Shown one piece after another: positions 8,244 to 17,885 of a stretch of DNA of 64,000 nucleotides (its first letter is position 1; every line of letters begins with the position of its first letter). Under the pieces are notes generated by a model. The model was not told the origin of the DNA, made no database searches, and saw nothing but the letters and a program-made list of their open reading frames with translations. The position numbers and the translations under genes are program-made. This DNA is from Legionella sp. (lineage in GTDB: Bacteria; Pseudomonadota; Gammaproteobacteria; Legionellales; Legionellaceae). The stretch lies in NCBI GenBank assembly GCA_031291095.1, contig JARLJR010000091.1, positions 62,001 through 126,000 on the forward strand. The letters are read 5' to 3'.

Positions 8244-9305
8244 TTACAAAGAATTGCTGAGCACTAATTCCTCATCATCTGTTTCTTCAAAACTCATCTC
8301 CGTAATCAACGAGGCACCATAAGGACTGCGTATATGTGCTTTATAGGACTCTAGCGCTTTAACCTCTTTCGGAATAGCTTGTTCATAAAAATCCAAGAGA
8401 TTACTTTGCTCTTCGATAAAACCTGTCATAAAACTCAATGGTCTCAGTACCTCAAAAAAGGAATGATGCCCTAAAGCAACCGTTGCTGAAGCAATTAATA
8501 ATCCCAAGAGTTTATATTCATTGGGCGAAAGAAGGCACAATGCATTTATAGCACTTACTGTCTTACCAATAGTACCTGAGGCGCCCCTGATAACAGGTAA
8601 ATAATGTTCGCGAAGCCAATCAGCCATTTCACTATCTTCTTTGGGCGCATAAATTTGTTTAGAGGGGTAATTTTCAAATTTCAAATAATTTACCAGCATC
8701 TCGGGAATAGGTGTATTCGTATTTTCAGATAAAATCCCTATATTAAAACTTGGGTTTACTTTAGCATCATCCAGCTCAATACATCCCCTCTCATCATCTG
8801 AATACAAATAGTCGGGACGCATTTTCTCCAATAATAGTTTCTGAGCCCGGGCAGGGTCATTGCTAAATAAACTATAATGTGCCAACGCTTTAAGAGACTC
8901 TATAGGATTTACTGGTTTTAACGGAGGGTAGTGTAACCCCTCCATGGTCATAGCGAATTCTGAGAAAAACTTTAAAAATTCATTCCATACAAGCACTGAG
9001 CCTGACTCTTTTATTGCATTTAAATCAATAATCTTGGGATGACTTTGCTTTACTTCGCTTAGCGCAATAAACAGTCTTCGCTCAAAGCTCCCATTCTCTA
9101 GATTGGCCTTGATCACAGTATCTAGATTGGCCTTGATCACAGCATCTAGTGCACTGTACATTTTATTAAAAAGCGCATCAAAAATTTCTGAATGCTCAAG
9201 AAAATATTTCGCTAAGAAACTTTCAAAAATACAAACTTCAACAATGTTATTTTTTTCATCAAAGGTCACAACAAGCCCCCCCAAATCAAGACAAAATAAA
9301 AACAC
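8244..9305 (-). CDS. Unknown 353-aa protein with acidic C-terminus, possible effector
   Basis: Not recognised. There is no signal peptide; the sequence is mixed helical with a hydrophobic patch (LLGLLIASATVALGHHSFFEVL) near residue 270. The last 16 residues read SFEETDDEELVLSNSL, an acidic cluster followed by hydrophobic residues that resembles the E-block signals of Dot/Icm substrates. Residues about 54-68 contain a repeated IKANL/D segment caused by an almost exact 24-bp tandem duplication in the DNA (9097-9144). The ribosome site is weak. Single gene between a hairpin and the convergently placed permease upstream. Confidence 0.6.
   Translation of the reverse strand: MFLFCLDLGGLVVTFDEKNNIVEVCIFESFLAKYFLEHSEIFDALFNKMYSALDAVIKANLDTVIKANLENGSFERRLFIALSEVKQSHPKIIDLNAIKESGSVLVWNEFLKFFSEFAMTMEGLHYPPLKPVNPIESLKALAHYSLFSNDPARAQKLLLEKMRPDYLYSDDERGCIELDDAKVNPSFNIGILSENTNTPIPEMLVNYLKFENYPSKQIYAPKEDSEMADWLREHYLPVIRGASGTIGKTVSAINALCLLSPNEYKLLGLLIASATVALGHHSFFEVLRPLSFMTGFIEEQSNLLDFYEQAIPKEVKALESYKAHIRSPYGASLITEMSFEETDDEELVLSNSL
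9097..9144. repeat. 24-bp tandem duplication inside the unknown gene
   Basis: Units 9097-9120 and 9121-9144 differ at one base (final CAGTA versus CAGCA). The repeat is in frame and doubles eight codons (…IKANLDTV/DAV…), so it does not disrupt the protein. Confidence 0.85.
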
Positions 9306-9374
9306 ACATTGTAATTTATTTTTCCATATAGGTATACAATTTTTAACCAGGCCTTCTTGCTGGGTAGTACCGCT

Positions 9375-10655
9375 TTAACTAATTAAAAAAAAGAGCACAA
9401 AAATCAAACTCAAAATAATCACTAAAGGATTCAATTTTTGCCGGGTTAAAAGCTTCAACGCGCTATAAAGAATAATTCCGCCCCCAATACCATTGGCAAT
9501 CGATGAGGTAAAAGGAATCATCATAATTGTGGTCATGCTTGGAGCCGTTTCGCTAATATCCGTTAATTTCATATCGGTTAAATGTTTCATCATACAACAG
9601 GCCACATAAAGTAATGCCGGCCCTACTGCATAAGCAGGAATCATTTTTGCCAAAGGAAAGAAAAACAGCATGAGAATAAATCCCAGGGCAATAACTAAAG
9701 ACGTTAGCCCAGAGCGCCCTCCTGCTTCAATACCTGTAGCTGACTCAATATAGGGAGACGTACTCGCCGAGCCTAAAAGTCCAGCTAAAGTTGAGGCAGC
9801 CGCATCAGCGGTTAAGGTATAACTAATGCGACGAGCGTAATCCTCTTTGTGTTTAAAAATGGTGGGATTAAGTAACCCAATTAAGGTTCCAGTCGCATCA
9901 AAAATAGCAATCAAGAAAAAGGTGAAAATGGCTTTTAAAGCAAGCGCTGTCGTCATCCCGGAAAAATTAAGTTTTAAAAAGGTAGGTTCGATTGAGGGAG
10001 GTAAATCGAATACACCTTGCCATTGAGTCATTCCCAATATCAAGCTTAAAATGCTAATACTGAGTATGCCAATAATAATCGCCCCCGCAATACGATAATA
10101 ATCCAGCACGAGGATGATGAGAAACCCCAAAAAGAACAAGCCAATTTCCGGCTTGCGAATATCGCCTAAGCGCATTAAATTATGCGCATCATCAACAATA
10201 ATATGGTTGGCCTGAAGGGCAATCAAAGCAATTAGTAAACTGATACCAATCAGAATTGCTATTTGTAAATTATAGGGAATTGCCTCAATTAATAAGCGCC
10301 GAACCCCGGTTAAGGTCACGAAAAAAAACAATACCCCAGAAATAAATACCATAGCCAGCGCATGTTGCCAGTCAATCCCCATTCCCTGAACCACACTGTA
10401 GGAAAAATAAATATTTAAGGCCATCCCCGGAGCAATGCCAATTGGCGTGTTGGCAATGATACCAGTTAAGGCGCAGGCAAATGCAGTCACCAAACAGGTT
10501 GCAGTAAACACCGCACCTTGATCCATACCCGCATCATGTAAAATCGTTGGATTTACAAAGACAATATAAACCATGGTTAAAAAGGTAGTAATACCTGCCA
10601 GAATTTCTTGTCTTAGGGTTGTTCCGTTAAGAAAGTAAGCTTTTAAATAGTTCAT
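9375..10655 (-). CDS. AzgA-type purine permease (NCS2 family)
   Basis: 426 residues with 12-14 hydrophobic segments. The N-terminal RQEILAGITTFLTMVYIVFVNPTIL and the GIAPGMALNIYFSYSVVQG loop are hallmark motifs of the AzgA/PbuG/GhxP branch of NCS2 transporters, which bring hypoxanthine, guanine or adenine into the cell with protons. SASTSPYIESATGIEAGGRSG, the other highly conserved stretch, is also present. Intact length for the branch. It sits alone between unrelated genes; the upstream gap holds a half copy of the GAATTACCGC repeat. The particular base transported cannot be told. Confidence 0.92.
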   Translation of the reverse strand: MNYLKAYFLNGTTLRQEILAGITTFLTMVYIVFVNPTILHDAGMDQGAVFTATCLVTAFACALTGIIANTPIGIAPGMALNIYFSYSVVQGMGIDWQHALAMVFISGVLFFFVTLTGVRRLLIEAIPYNLQIAILIGISLLIALIALQANHIIVDDAHNLMRLGDIRKPEIGLFFLGFLIILVLDYYRIAGAIIIGILSISILSLILGMTQWQGVFDLPPSIEPTFLKLNFSGMTTALALKAIFTFFLIAIFDATGTLIGLLNPTIFKHKEDYARRISYTLTADAAASTLAGLLGSASTSPYIESATGIEAGGRSGLTSLVIALGFILMLFFFPLAKMIPAYAVGPALLYVACCMMKHLTDMKLTDISETAPSMTTIMMIPFTSSIANGIGGGIILYSALKLLTRQKLNPLVIILSLIFVLFFLIS

Positions 10656-10807
10656 GATGCAGATGGGTTGAAGTAAAAATCAATCCTACACAAAGGGTAG
10701 GGATGTTTGCAACAACTCATTTACGTAAACGCCTACGACTCGAATTACCGCAGCGTCTATAAGCAACATAATAACCAAGTAATATTTAGAATTGTAAGCT
10801 CAAACGT

Positions 10808-12091
10808 TCACGAATGAGCCTCCTCCAGCCATTTACTCACTAAAGTCGCAACCCCCATTGCCCCACAAATTGCAAACATCACGGGGGCTAGAAAGACAAA
10901 ATCAACCCGAGTAAATTCAAAAATTATAATGGTTGCTGTTAAAGGCATTTTTTGAGCCGCTGCAAGAAAAGCAGCAGCACCAATCACAGCATAAGCAGAC
11001 AATGGGGCACCTGGCCAAATGAAATTCCAAATACCACCTAAAAACACCCCCAATAATGCACCATTAGCTAGTGAAGGAGTTAAAAGCCCACCCCACGCGC
11101 CAGAACGCAAGCTACTCCACACAATGAAACTTCTTAATATCAAAATCAGAGCACTCATGCCTATTGATAATAACTGACTAAACTCCAACTGTGCGGCACT
11201 CTTCCCATTCCCTAGTAAGGAAGGAAAATAAATAGCCAAAAAACCAATCATGAGGAAATTGGCCAAACATGTAAAGAACATAGGCCAGCCATGAAATGCC
11301 TTAGTTCGTTGCCTATTGGCAATTTCAATAAACCAAAAAGCTAAAAAACCTAAAATAGGACCAACGACAATAGACCAAATCGCTAAAGAGGCACTAATCG
11401 AAGTTAACTCTGGAATATGATACGTCGCCTCCTGCCCTAATCCCCACCAAGACACTACCGTAGCAATGGCAGAAGTAACAAATGCCGGAAGCAAAATAGA
11501 CCAATGGAAATTAAACAGAAGTACTTCCATTACAAAAACTGCACCGCCCAAAGGCAAATTATAAACTGCAGCCAAACCGGCACCAGCGCCGCAAGCAAGC
11601 ATCACTTTCGTTTCATCCAAAGAGAGACCCGCTTTATGAGAAAGCCAAGTAGCAAACACTGCCGAAGCTTCTCGCGGAGCAACCTCACGCCCTAAAGGAG
11701 AACCTAATGCAATCGTAATGATCTGTAATAGGGCATGGCACGTCGTAGTTAACGGAGGCATTATTTTGCCCGTTTTGATGGCTTGAGCAATACTCACTAA
11801 GGGCTTACCAAAACGCTGGATAATTAACCACCCCCCTCCGGCGACTAAGCCACAAGATCCCAAAACGATAAGTCTACGTGTTGGGCTAGAGGTGCTCACC
11901 CCCTCTAAAAAACTTTCAGGGCTGATGATATGTAAGGGGCTATAACCATAAGCAATATGTTGTAAATAATGAAGTAATAATGCCAATGACATCCCAATTA
12001 AACCAGAACCAATACCTACACCAATGGTTACTAAAATTAGAACGCTTATTGATGTCTTGGAATTTGTGCACTGTTCCTCTAATAACTCCAT
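10808..12091 (-). CDS. ClC-family chloride channel/transporter
   Basis: 427 residues, about ten membrane helices. The ClC ion-path motifs are present in a variant form: LGSPLGREVAPREASAVFA where Escherichia coli ClcA has GREGPTVQ, AAVYNLPLGGAVFVMEV after it, and GAWGGLLTPSLANGALLG in place of GGIFAPML. The glutamate in GRE corresponds to the gating glutamate. The first motif (GSGIPE) is degenerate, and there is no C-terminal CBS pair. Probably a Cl-/H+ antiporter or a fluoride/anion channel of a divergent bacterial ClC branch in the inner membrane. No operon partners. Confidence 0.88.
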   Translation of the reverse strand: MELLEEQCTNSKTSISVLILVTIGVGIGSGLIGMSLALLLHYLQHIAYGYSPLHIISPESFLEGVSTSSPTRRLIVLGSCGLVAGGGWLIIQRFGKPLVSIAQAIKTGKIMPPLTTTCHALLQIITIALGSPLGREVAPREASAVFATWLSHKAGLSLDETKVMLACGAGAGLAAVYNLPLGGAVFVMEVLLFNFHWSILLPAFVTSAIATVVSWWGLGQEATYHIPELTSISASLAIWSIVVGPILGFLAFWFIEIANRQRTKAFHGWPMFFTCLANFLMIGFLAIYFPSLLGNGKSAAQLEFSQLLSIGMSALILILRSFIVWSSLRSGAWGGLLTPSLANGALLGVFLGGIWNFIWPGAPLSAYAVIGAAAFLAAAQKMPLTATIIIFEFTRVDFVFLAPVMFAICGAMGVATLVSKWLEEAHS

Positions 12092-12654
12092 TCCTACTCA
12101 TCCTTTTTGGGGCATTTTTTATTTAATGCATCATTAAAATTAATCAAAATATAAAACTGGGTCAAGAAAAATGGTAATGACCCAAGGAATTAAACGAACC
12201 ATGGAGCCGTATGATGTAGCTTTTTTTAAACAAGAATTCCGTAGTATAAAAAAGAATTTTTTCAAGCTGTCTTTTCATTTTTTTTTTTGTTATCATGCCG
12301 TGGCAAGATTATTAATCCATGCACAATTCCTGTGAATAACTTCTAAATCATTCCAATCCTTTTATTTAAGAAAAATCAAAAAATATCCTCTAGCCCTTTA
12401 TTCATAGGACATTTCGCACAACATCATACCCATTATTCCTTAAAAACTATCCACAAAATCTGTGGATAAGTCTGTTAACAGACACTGAAAAGATTGGTGA
12501 AAATCCTTAAGTGTTCATCCCGAACACCTTAAAGCAGAGACTGACCGTGGCGATTGCTCGTCTGCAACATCATTAGCTCGATGTGATTCATTTTACAAAC
12601 AACCATTTATAAGCTACATAATTAAGTACCCGAAGGACTACGATAAAAATAATC
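12092..12654. other. 563-bp non-coding gap with DnaA-box-like sites
   Basis: No convincing gene. The region is AT-rich with a T-tract near 12280. It holds three 9-mers of DnaA-box type: TGTGAATAA (12331-12339), CTATCCACA (12447-12455) and TGTGGATAA (12461-12469), the last two forming an inverted pair 5 bp apart. It also holds the palindromes CTGTTAACAG near 12472 and GTGTTC-N5-GAACAC near 12513. The usual oriC neighbours (dnaA, dnaN, gyrB, mnmG) are absent, so it is not called an origin. Confidence 0.45.
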
Positions 12655-14034
12655 ATGAAAAAATGGATTGGGTTGTTCTCTCTCGTTGTAGTTGTTCTCG
12701 TCGCTTATTACGTTATGGGGAGTATGGCAAAAACCACATTAACCCGGAATATAGATGCATTTCCTAAATCATCCGTAATAAACCTACATTTGCAGCAATA
12801 CCAACAAGGCTGGTTTTCATCTAAAGCTCAATTAGATGTAAAAATGCATATACCTGCCCAAAAAATTACAGATAAAAGCGGCATTGCAAAAATGGATACG
12901 CCCCTTGATCTGGATATAAGCATCCCCCTTCGCATCAAACATGGACCATTCATTTGGACAGATAATGGCTTCCGCTTTGGTATTGCCGAAATAGCAACAC
13001 GTCCAGAGACACACTACAAGGCCTTAATCAATTATTTAAGGGAAACCGTAATTAAATATTCCCTTCCCTCTTTTGCTCTAAAAGGCAATGATGGCACTGC
13101 TGATGGAGCAGTACAAATCAATTGGGAGGGTTTAAAGACAGTACTGAAAGCCTCATCAAATCTTGACAAAATTAATGCAAATTTTAACTTATATGGTTTT
13201 AGTGGCTCGGCCAGCAATGTTGATTTTAACTTTGGACAATTAGAGCATGATGTACAGTTATGGCGTCATCAGGAATGGTTATGGCTCGGCCAGTCTCATT
13301 TGGGCCTCGCTTCTGCAACAATTAATGCACCTGACGCTCAGAACTTTAAACTGCAAGGACTTGATCTGCGATTTAATTCTGATGTAACCGATAATAAAAT
13401 GGAAATTGATTGTAAATTATCCCTGGATAAACTCATGGTCGATAATCAAAACTATGGTCCTGGCGTTTTTAAACTCAGCATTAAAAATTTAGATCCGAAT
13501 GTAATGGCCAAACTCCACCAACAAGAAGCCAATATGGTTGAGAATAATGTGGATCCGAATCTTGCGATGCTGGCTATAGCTGCAGAATTACCCAAACTAC
13601 TTAGCAAAGGCCCGGTTATTGAACTCTCTGAGATGAATCTAACCTTACCCGAAGGCCAAATCAACGGTAACTTTAAAATATGGCTTCCAGAGAATGAAGC
13701 TAAAGATTCCTCTCAAGCAATGCAAAAAGTACGAGGTGAAGGTCATTTTAAAGCGCCTATTCGCTTAGTTAAATCCCTAATGACTGCCTCTATTAAGAGT
13801 GATCTGACAAAAAAAGCCCAGCAGCAGCAACCTGCATCGGTAACTAATCCAATAGCAGCCTTCCCTGCCCCAGCTGCAGCAAACCTCGATGCAGAAGCAC
13901 AAAAACAAGCCGAGCAGTTAATTGCTGATTTAACTAATAAAGGGTTCTTAAAAGTGGATGGCGATAATTATGTGGTTGACTTTACATTGGAAAATCAAAA
14001 ATTACAGATTAATGGAAAGCCGTTGAATCTCTGA
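12655..14034 (+). CDS. DUF945 / YdgA family protein
   Basis: 459 residues. An N-terminal membrane anchor or uncleaved signal (WIGLFSLVVVVLVAYYVMG) is followed by the family-defining start LTRNIDAFPK...INLHLQQYQQGWFSSKAQLDV (Y-x-x-GWF-S-x-A). The body is beta-rich with repeated short strands. The region around residue 385 is Ala/Gln/Pro-rich (AQQQQPASVTNPIAAFPAPAAANLDAEAQKQ), a linker before a last small domain. The family is periplasmic, inner-membrane anchored and functionally poorly defined. Preceded by the long 12.1-12.65 kb gap. Confidence 0.85.
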   Translation: MKKWIGLFSLVVVVLVAYYVMGSMAKTTLTRNIDAFPKSSVINLHLQQYQQGWFSSKAQLDVKMHIPAQKITDKSGIAKMDTPLDLDISIPLRIKHGPFIWTDNGFRFGIAEIATRPETHYKALINYLRETVIKYSLPSFALKGNDGTADGAVQINWEGLKTVLKASSNLDKINANFNLYGFSGSASNVDFNFGQLEHDVQLWRHQEWLWLGQSHLGLASATINAPDAQNFKLQGLDLRFNSDVTDNKMEIDCKLSLDKLMVDNQNYGPGVFKLSIKNLDPNVMAKLHQQEANMVENNVDPNLAMLAIAAELPKLLSKGPVIELSEMNLTLPEGQINGNFKIWLPENEAKDSSQAMQKVRGEGHFKAPIRLVKSLMTASIKSDLTKKAQQQQPASVTNPIAAFPAPAAANLDAEAQKQAEQLIADLTNKGFLKVDGDNYVVDFTLENQKLQINGKPLNL

Positions 14035-14195
14035 AATTAACTCCGTCAATTGCGATCTCAACGAAACTGGGTTACTTCGTCAAGGCTCGCAATAAAGAGA
14101 TTTACATCCTCTGGTAAAATCGTACTTTTATTAAGCGCTATCCGAGTACCTAATATGCCCTGCTGCAACCTGATTTGAAGCATGCGCAGTGACGG

Positions 14196-15761
14196 CTACA
14201 TACCCGGTGAAGGCTCTGCAGGAGGAGCCGCAGTAGAGGAAGCAGTCCCACGTATATCGGCATCAATACCTGCATCAATGAAGGCATTAAATTCGGGATC
14301 ATCGTAGGATGAAAATAAAGAGGAGAACTCGTCAAACATTTTCTGCTTCACCTGTTCACGAATCTTATTCCAGATAGGTTCCACATCATAATTTTTATTA
14401 AACAGGCCATTAACTAAAAGAACATTTGCTTTATACCAGGATAAAGCCACTTCTCTCACTACTGCATTTAACTTTAATGAGGCAACTTCTTTGGTAATAA
14501 AATCAATTTCAACATCAGAGCTAATAGTAACTAGTTTTTCCGCTAGTTTATTAAACATTCCAGGTTCACAGACCTCTTCATCATCCCCCCCTAAATCGAC
14601 CCCTTTGTTAGATAAATTATATCCTCGCTGTAACTCATAAAGCCCTTCTTGTAGCATATCAAGACCATCAGCTATACTCGTTTTTCGTTGGAGTGCGTCA
14701 TGAATGGCCATCCAAAAAAAAACTAAAAGTTCTTTCAAAGAAACTCCTGTTTCTTCCTGAATGATAGGATTGCCATTTAAAATCGAGTCTACCGCTCTTT
14801 GAGCAGCCTTAGCTGTAGCATTAGTTCCATCTAAACTTTGAGCCCAGGCAGTTAAATCAATTAAAGTTTTAGCTTTATCATCTGCTGAAAGTCGCTCTCC
14901 ATAACGCTTTTTAAGTCGTAAGATTGATTCTGCAACGGTTCTATCCACACTGCTTATGTGAGTGCTTTGTTTAATATTAAGAGGAAAAGCTATATTCATT
15001 GTTACCATTTTCTGGCGCAGAAAATTTGCTAATGCAGTATGACCGTGGCGCTCTGCTTGGGAGACAAACTCCTCTTCAGCAACAGGCTTAAGATCAGCCC
15101 CTTTATCCAATAACTTCTTTACTACGTCTATATCACCAATAGATATAGCTATTTTTAATGGCAAGCTCCTTTGTGCACTAACATTAGCACCATTCGCTAT
15201 TAAATAGTCAACACATGGATGCTGACGATGACGAACAGCAAGACATAACGCTTCGTCATTACCCATCTGTATGTCAAAACCAAAATCACTTAACGTTTGC
15301 AAAACAGAAATGAAACCACCCGACGCAGCATTCATGATTGGGCCCGGATCGAGTTTATTAATGTTATTATTTTTCTCTAAAAGGGTCTGAATAAGTTCGT
15401 TATTACCCGCACTACATGCCGCCATAAGCGCTTCATGATCGGGAAATTTTAATGAAAGAAGCTCGGTCATTAAGCTCTTACTCTTAGTCTTGGCACGCGC
15501 AGCTAACTCAGCTGCTCTTTTTAATTGAACCTCTGACCAAGTTAAATCACGCTGTTTCAGCTCCTGGAGAGCACTCTCATTTTCTGTCAAACAACACGCT
15601 TCAAGAAGGTTGTAATTCCTGGAAATGTTGCCAGCTCTCACTAATCCTGACTGAAGCAATACAACCTTTTCAGAAGTAAGATTCTTTAACTCCTGACGAA
15701 ACTGCTTCATATCTTTACTTTCAATTGCCTTAAAAATGGCAGGAGAGCTCTTAAAATTCAC
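14196..15761 (-). CDS. Ankyrin-repeat protein, candidate Dot/Icm effector
   Basis: 521 residues. Residues about 45-250 contain degenerate ankyrin repeats: EALMAACSAGNNELIQTLLEKNNNIN, IMNAASGGFISVLQTLSDFGFDI, EALCLAVRHRQHPCVDYLIANGANV and LKIAISIGDIDVVKKLLDKGADL. The other half is helical and shows no recognisable catalytic motif. The C-terminus is TASSTAAPPAEPSPGM. No signal peptide. Ankyrin proteins of this form in Legionella are commonly translocated to host cells, but here that is inference. It diverges from the unknown gene at 15899 across a 137-bp AT-rich gap, so they may share a control region. Confidence 0.8.
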   Translation of the reverse strand: MNFKSSPAIFKAIESKDMKQFRQELKNLTSEKVVLLQSGLVRAGNISRNYNLLEACCLTENESALQELKQRDLTWSEVQLKRAAELAARAKTKSKSLMTELLSLKFPDHEALMAACSAGNNELIQTLLEKNNNINKLDPGPIMNAASGGFISVLQTLSDFGFDIQMGNDEALCLAVRHRQHPCVDYLIANGANVSAQRSLPLKIAISIGDIDVVKKLLDKGADLKPVAEEEFVSQAERHGHTALANFLRQKMVTMNIAFPLNIKQSTHISSVDRTVAESILRLKKRYGERLSADDKAKTLIDLTAWAQSLDGTNATAKAAQRAVDSILNGNPIIQEETGVSLKELLVFFWMAIHDALQRKTSIADGLDMLQEGLYELQRGYNLSNKGVDLGGDDEEVCEPGMFNKLAEKLVTISSDVEIDFITKEVASLKLNAVVREVALSWYKANVLLVNGLFNKNYDVEPIWNKIREQVKQKMFDEFSSLFSSYDDPEFNAFIDAGIDADIRGTASSTAAPPAEPSPGM

Positions 15762-15898
15762 AAATCACCCCTATTCGTTCATTATCAATCCATTTTGTTC
15801 TATTATTATAGAATAAGCACAAAATTATTTCATTAAGCTTATTTGCTAGACTCAATGTTTGTTAACATTTTATACAATCATGCGTTAAGGAGCAAGTC

Positions 15899-17317
15899 AT
15901 GGGCAAAAAAACTAGCGATTTAAAGAAAATGTTTTCCTCTAAAAACTTAGATACTTCTGATTTCATTTTGATTGCCTTAGATATACTCCGTAATGAAAAA
16001 GCAGCGTCCTCGAATGACATGTTAGTTAAAGCATCTATCAAAGAATGTATGCAGGATTATTTAAACCTTGATTATGAAGGAGCAACAGCAAAACTTATTA
16101 ACGCAGCCAAAACTCTGAATGATACAAGCATTGCAGATTTACTCAAATCAACCGCCAAAAAAGCCACAAAAAATAGCCAGCCTGAAAAAGTTGAAAGTAG
16201 ACGGTATTTTGAAAATCACCTGGTCAATGAGCAATGGAAATCTCTTAACAACGAATCACATAAAGACAGTATGGATCGTTTTGCCAAATTCATGTCGGGT
16301 GCCAATTTACTTTACGCTGAAAAAGAAAAATTCTCAAAATTGAAGAAAGTTAATAACCTTGAAGACATGGAAATGGTTATTGCTGCAATGAGAGGCTTTG
16401 GTGAAAAAACAGAATCTATTATGTCACGCGAATCCTCCATGAGAAAAGAAGAAAATGTGCCCTTATCAAAATTTAAGGACCGAGGTGAGAAACGCAATAT
16501 TAACGATGTTGGTGGAACAATGAATCCAGGTATTATTAAAGCGAATACACCTACCCCAGGAGGTGAGCGTCGGGAAAAAGCGGTTACGGGCAGTATTACG
16601 GACAGTTTTTTGATTAGTGATAAAGTTGAAAGTGGTTATTCGTCAACAAACGTGGATGTTCCTTTTGTAAACTCTGTTTCCGGTACTGCATACACCTTAG
16701 CAGCCGTATTGGATCAATACATTGAACAAAACACAGAAGAGCCTAATTTACAAACGGACGTCGACAACATTGTACAAGTCTTCGTTTCATTTACTTGCAA
16801 GTCTGGTTTTCATAGTTTATCAGAAATGGCTGATGTATTGCGTAGCCCAGAGGTGAGCGAAGTATTTAAAAAACATAACCTAAAGATTAACTATTCTTGC
16901 CCCGAAGAGATACTGGATGAAACAATAAAAGTATCGTCACAATATGCGGAAACAAGAGCCGCCCAAAAAATGTCTTTAAGTGAGCTACATAACCAGTCAC
17001 TGTTCCACAGACATTCAGGAGAGAGACCCACTGGAAAAACATATCCTGGTGAGTTGCAACTGCTTGTGAGAGAAAACAAACAAAGCGGCCCCAGAGTGGC
17101 TGAAGCACTAAAAAAACTATATGAGGAAAAAAAATATGGGCCAGAGGACTGCAAGGATATAGCACAACGATATTTAAATTATGCGAAAGTAAAGCACCCA
17201 CATGCGAATACCCGAGAGGTTAAAGAATTTATAAAAGAGATGAATCTTGCTATTAAAACACATATAGAAACAACGGAAAACCGTATAGAACACTTATCTC
17301 CCGGCGGTATGATATAA
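15899..17317 (+). CDS. Unknown 472-aa protein, possible effector
   Basis: Not recognised. ATG at 15899 sits behind AAGGAGCAAGTC, a strong ribosome site. Largely hydrophilic and helical; Lys-rich N-terminus (MGKKTSDLKKMF), a Ser/Gly/Pro-rich middle (residues 195-240) that looks unstructured, then a helical C-terminal part with four widely spaced cysteines. No signal peptide, membrane segment or repeats. The gene lies between an ankyrin gene and two more unknowns, and ends in a 17-bp perfect terminator hairpin. A housekeeping function is unlikely given the context, but secretion is only inferred. Confidence 0.7.
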   Translation: MGKKTSDLKKMFSSKNLDTSDFILIALDILRNEKAASSNDMLVKASIKECMQDYLNLDYEGATAKLINAAKTLNDTSIADLLKSTAKKATKNSQPEKVESRRYFENHLVNEQWKSLNNESHKDSMDRFAKFMSGANLLYAEKEKFSKLKKVNNLEDMEMVIAAMRGFGEKTESIMSRESSMRKEENVPLSKFKDRGEKRNINDVGGTMNPGIIKANTPTPGGERREKAVTGSITDSFLISDKVESGYSSTNVDVPFVNSVSGTAYTLAAVLDQYIEQNTEEPNLQTDVDNIVQVFVSFTCKSGFHSLSEMADVLRSPEVSEVFKKHNLKINYSCPEEILDETIKVSSQYAETRAAQKMSLSELHNQSLFHRHSGERPTGKTYPGELQLLVRENKQSGPRVAEALKKLYEEKKYGPEDCKDIAQRYLNYAKVKHPHANTREVKEFIKEMNLAIKTHIETTENRIEHLSPGGMI

Positions 17318-17320
17318 GCT

Positions 17321-17357
17321 ATGATAGGTCCCGTGGCTTTGCCACGGGACCTATCAT
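17321..17357. terminator. Strong hairpin terminator
   Basis: 17-bp perfect stem (ATGATAGGTCCCGTGGC and its inverse) with a TTT loop, starting 4 nt after the stop of the unknown gene. It would serve both this gene and the convergent one ending at 17447. Confidence 0.85.
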
Positions 17358-17446
17358 AAAATCAGACATCATTGCGGGGAACAGGATAGTTTTTTATTTT
17401 AAATTTAAAAAATTATATGCCCCAAGTACGTGCAATTGGCGGTTTA

Positions 17447-17803
17447 TTAGCTGCGGAACGGGTTTTGTGCTGCAGGATCAGGCGCTTCTGAGTTAATTTG
17501 CTCTTTTAATTCCGTGATAAAGCTAGATAATTTATCCTTCACTGCCGTATGAAAGCATGTTTTATCTTCGCAATTGAGGTTTGAAATAATTAGTTCGGGC
17601 TTATTTAAAAAAATAACTATTGGCTCCAACTCCTTAGGTAAATTACCAATGTCCGCACCCTCTACTATCGCTTGTAAATAACTAACCAGCTCCGCACGAG
17701 AATAGTTACTTTTTTTTAATTGGTTCAATAAAACCTGTAGCAAATTCTGTACCGAATTGATTTCAGTAAAAAATTTATAAGTCTTCACATTTGTTTTTGT
17801 CAT
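17447..17803 (-). CDS. Small unknown protein, 118 aa
   Basis: Not recognised. Mostly helical, with a leucine-rich N-terminal half (QNLLQVLLNQLKKSN...ELVSYLQAIVEG), two cysteines close together (NLNCEDKTCFHT) and a Pro/Ala-containing tail (EAPDPAAQNPFRS). No signal peptide. It reads opposite to its neighbours and is convergent with the 472-aa gene and divergent from the 303-aa Cys/His protein. Its coding nature rests on the open frame of normal amino-acid composition and a possible ribosome site (AGAAGATTCTTATG region). Confidence 0.6.
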   Translation of the reverse strand: MTKTNVKTYKFFTEINSVQNLLQVLLNQLKKSNYSRAELVSYLQAIVEGADIGNLPKELEPIVIFLNKPELIISNLNCEDKTCFHTAVKDKLSSFITELKEQINSEAPDPAAQNPFRS

Positions 17804-17885
17804 AAGAATCTTCTATTTTTACTTTGCAGAAAGGAAAAAAAATATTAACCTGATACAATTATATATTAATTTGGTCAAAAATTTT

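Noticed and set aside
12171-12333. 53-codon frame beginning ATG at about 12171 in the long gap
   Set aside because: No ribosome site and a run of Phe codons from a T-tract; looks like chance.
12331-12469. Chromosomal origin of replication
   Set aside because: Only three boxes and none of the usual oriC genes nearby; kept as a DnaA-box finding only.
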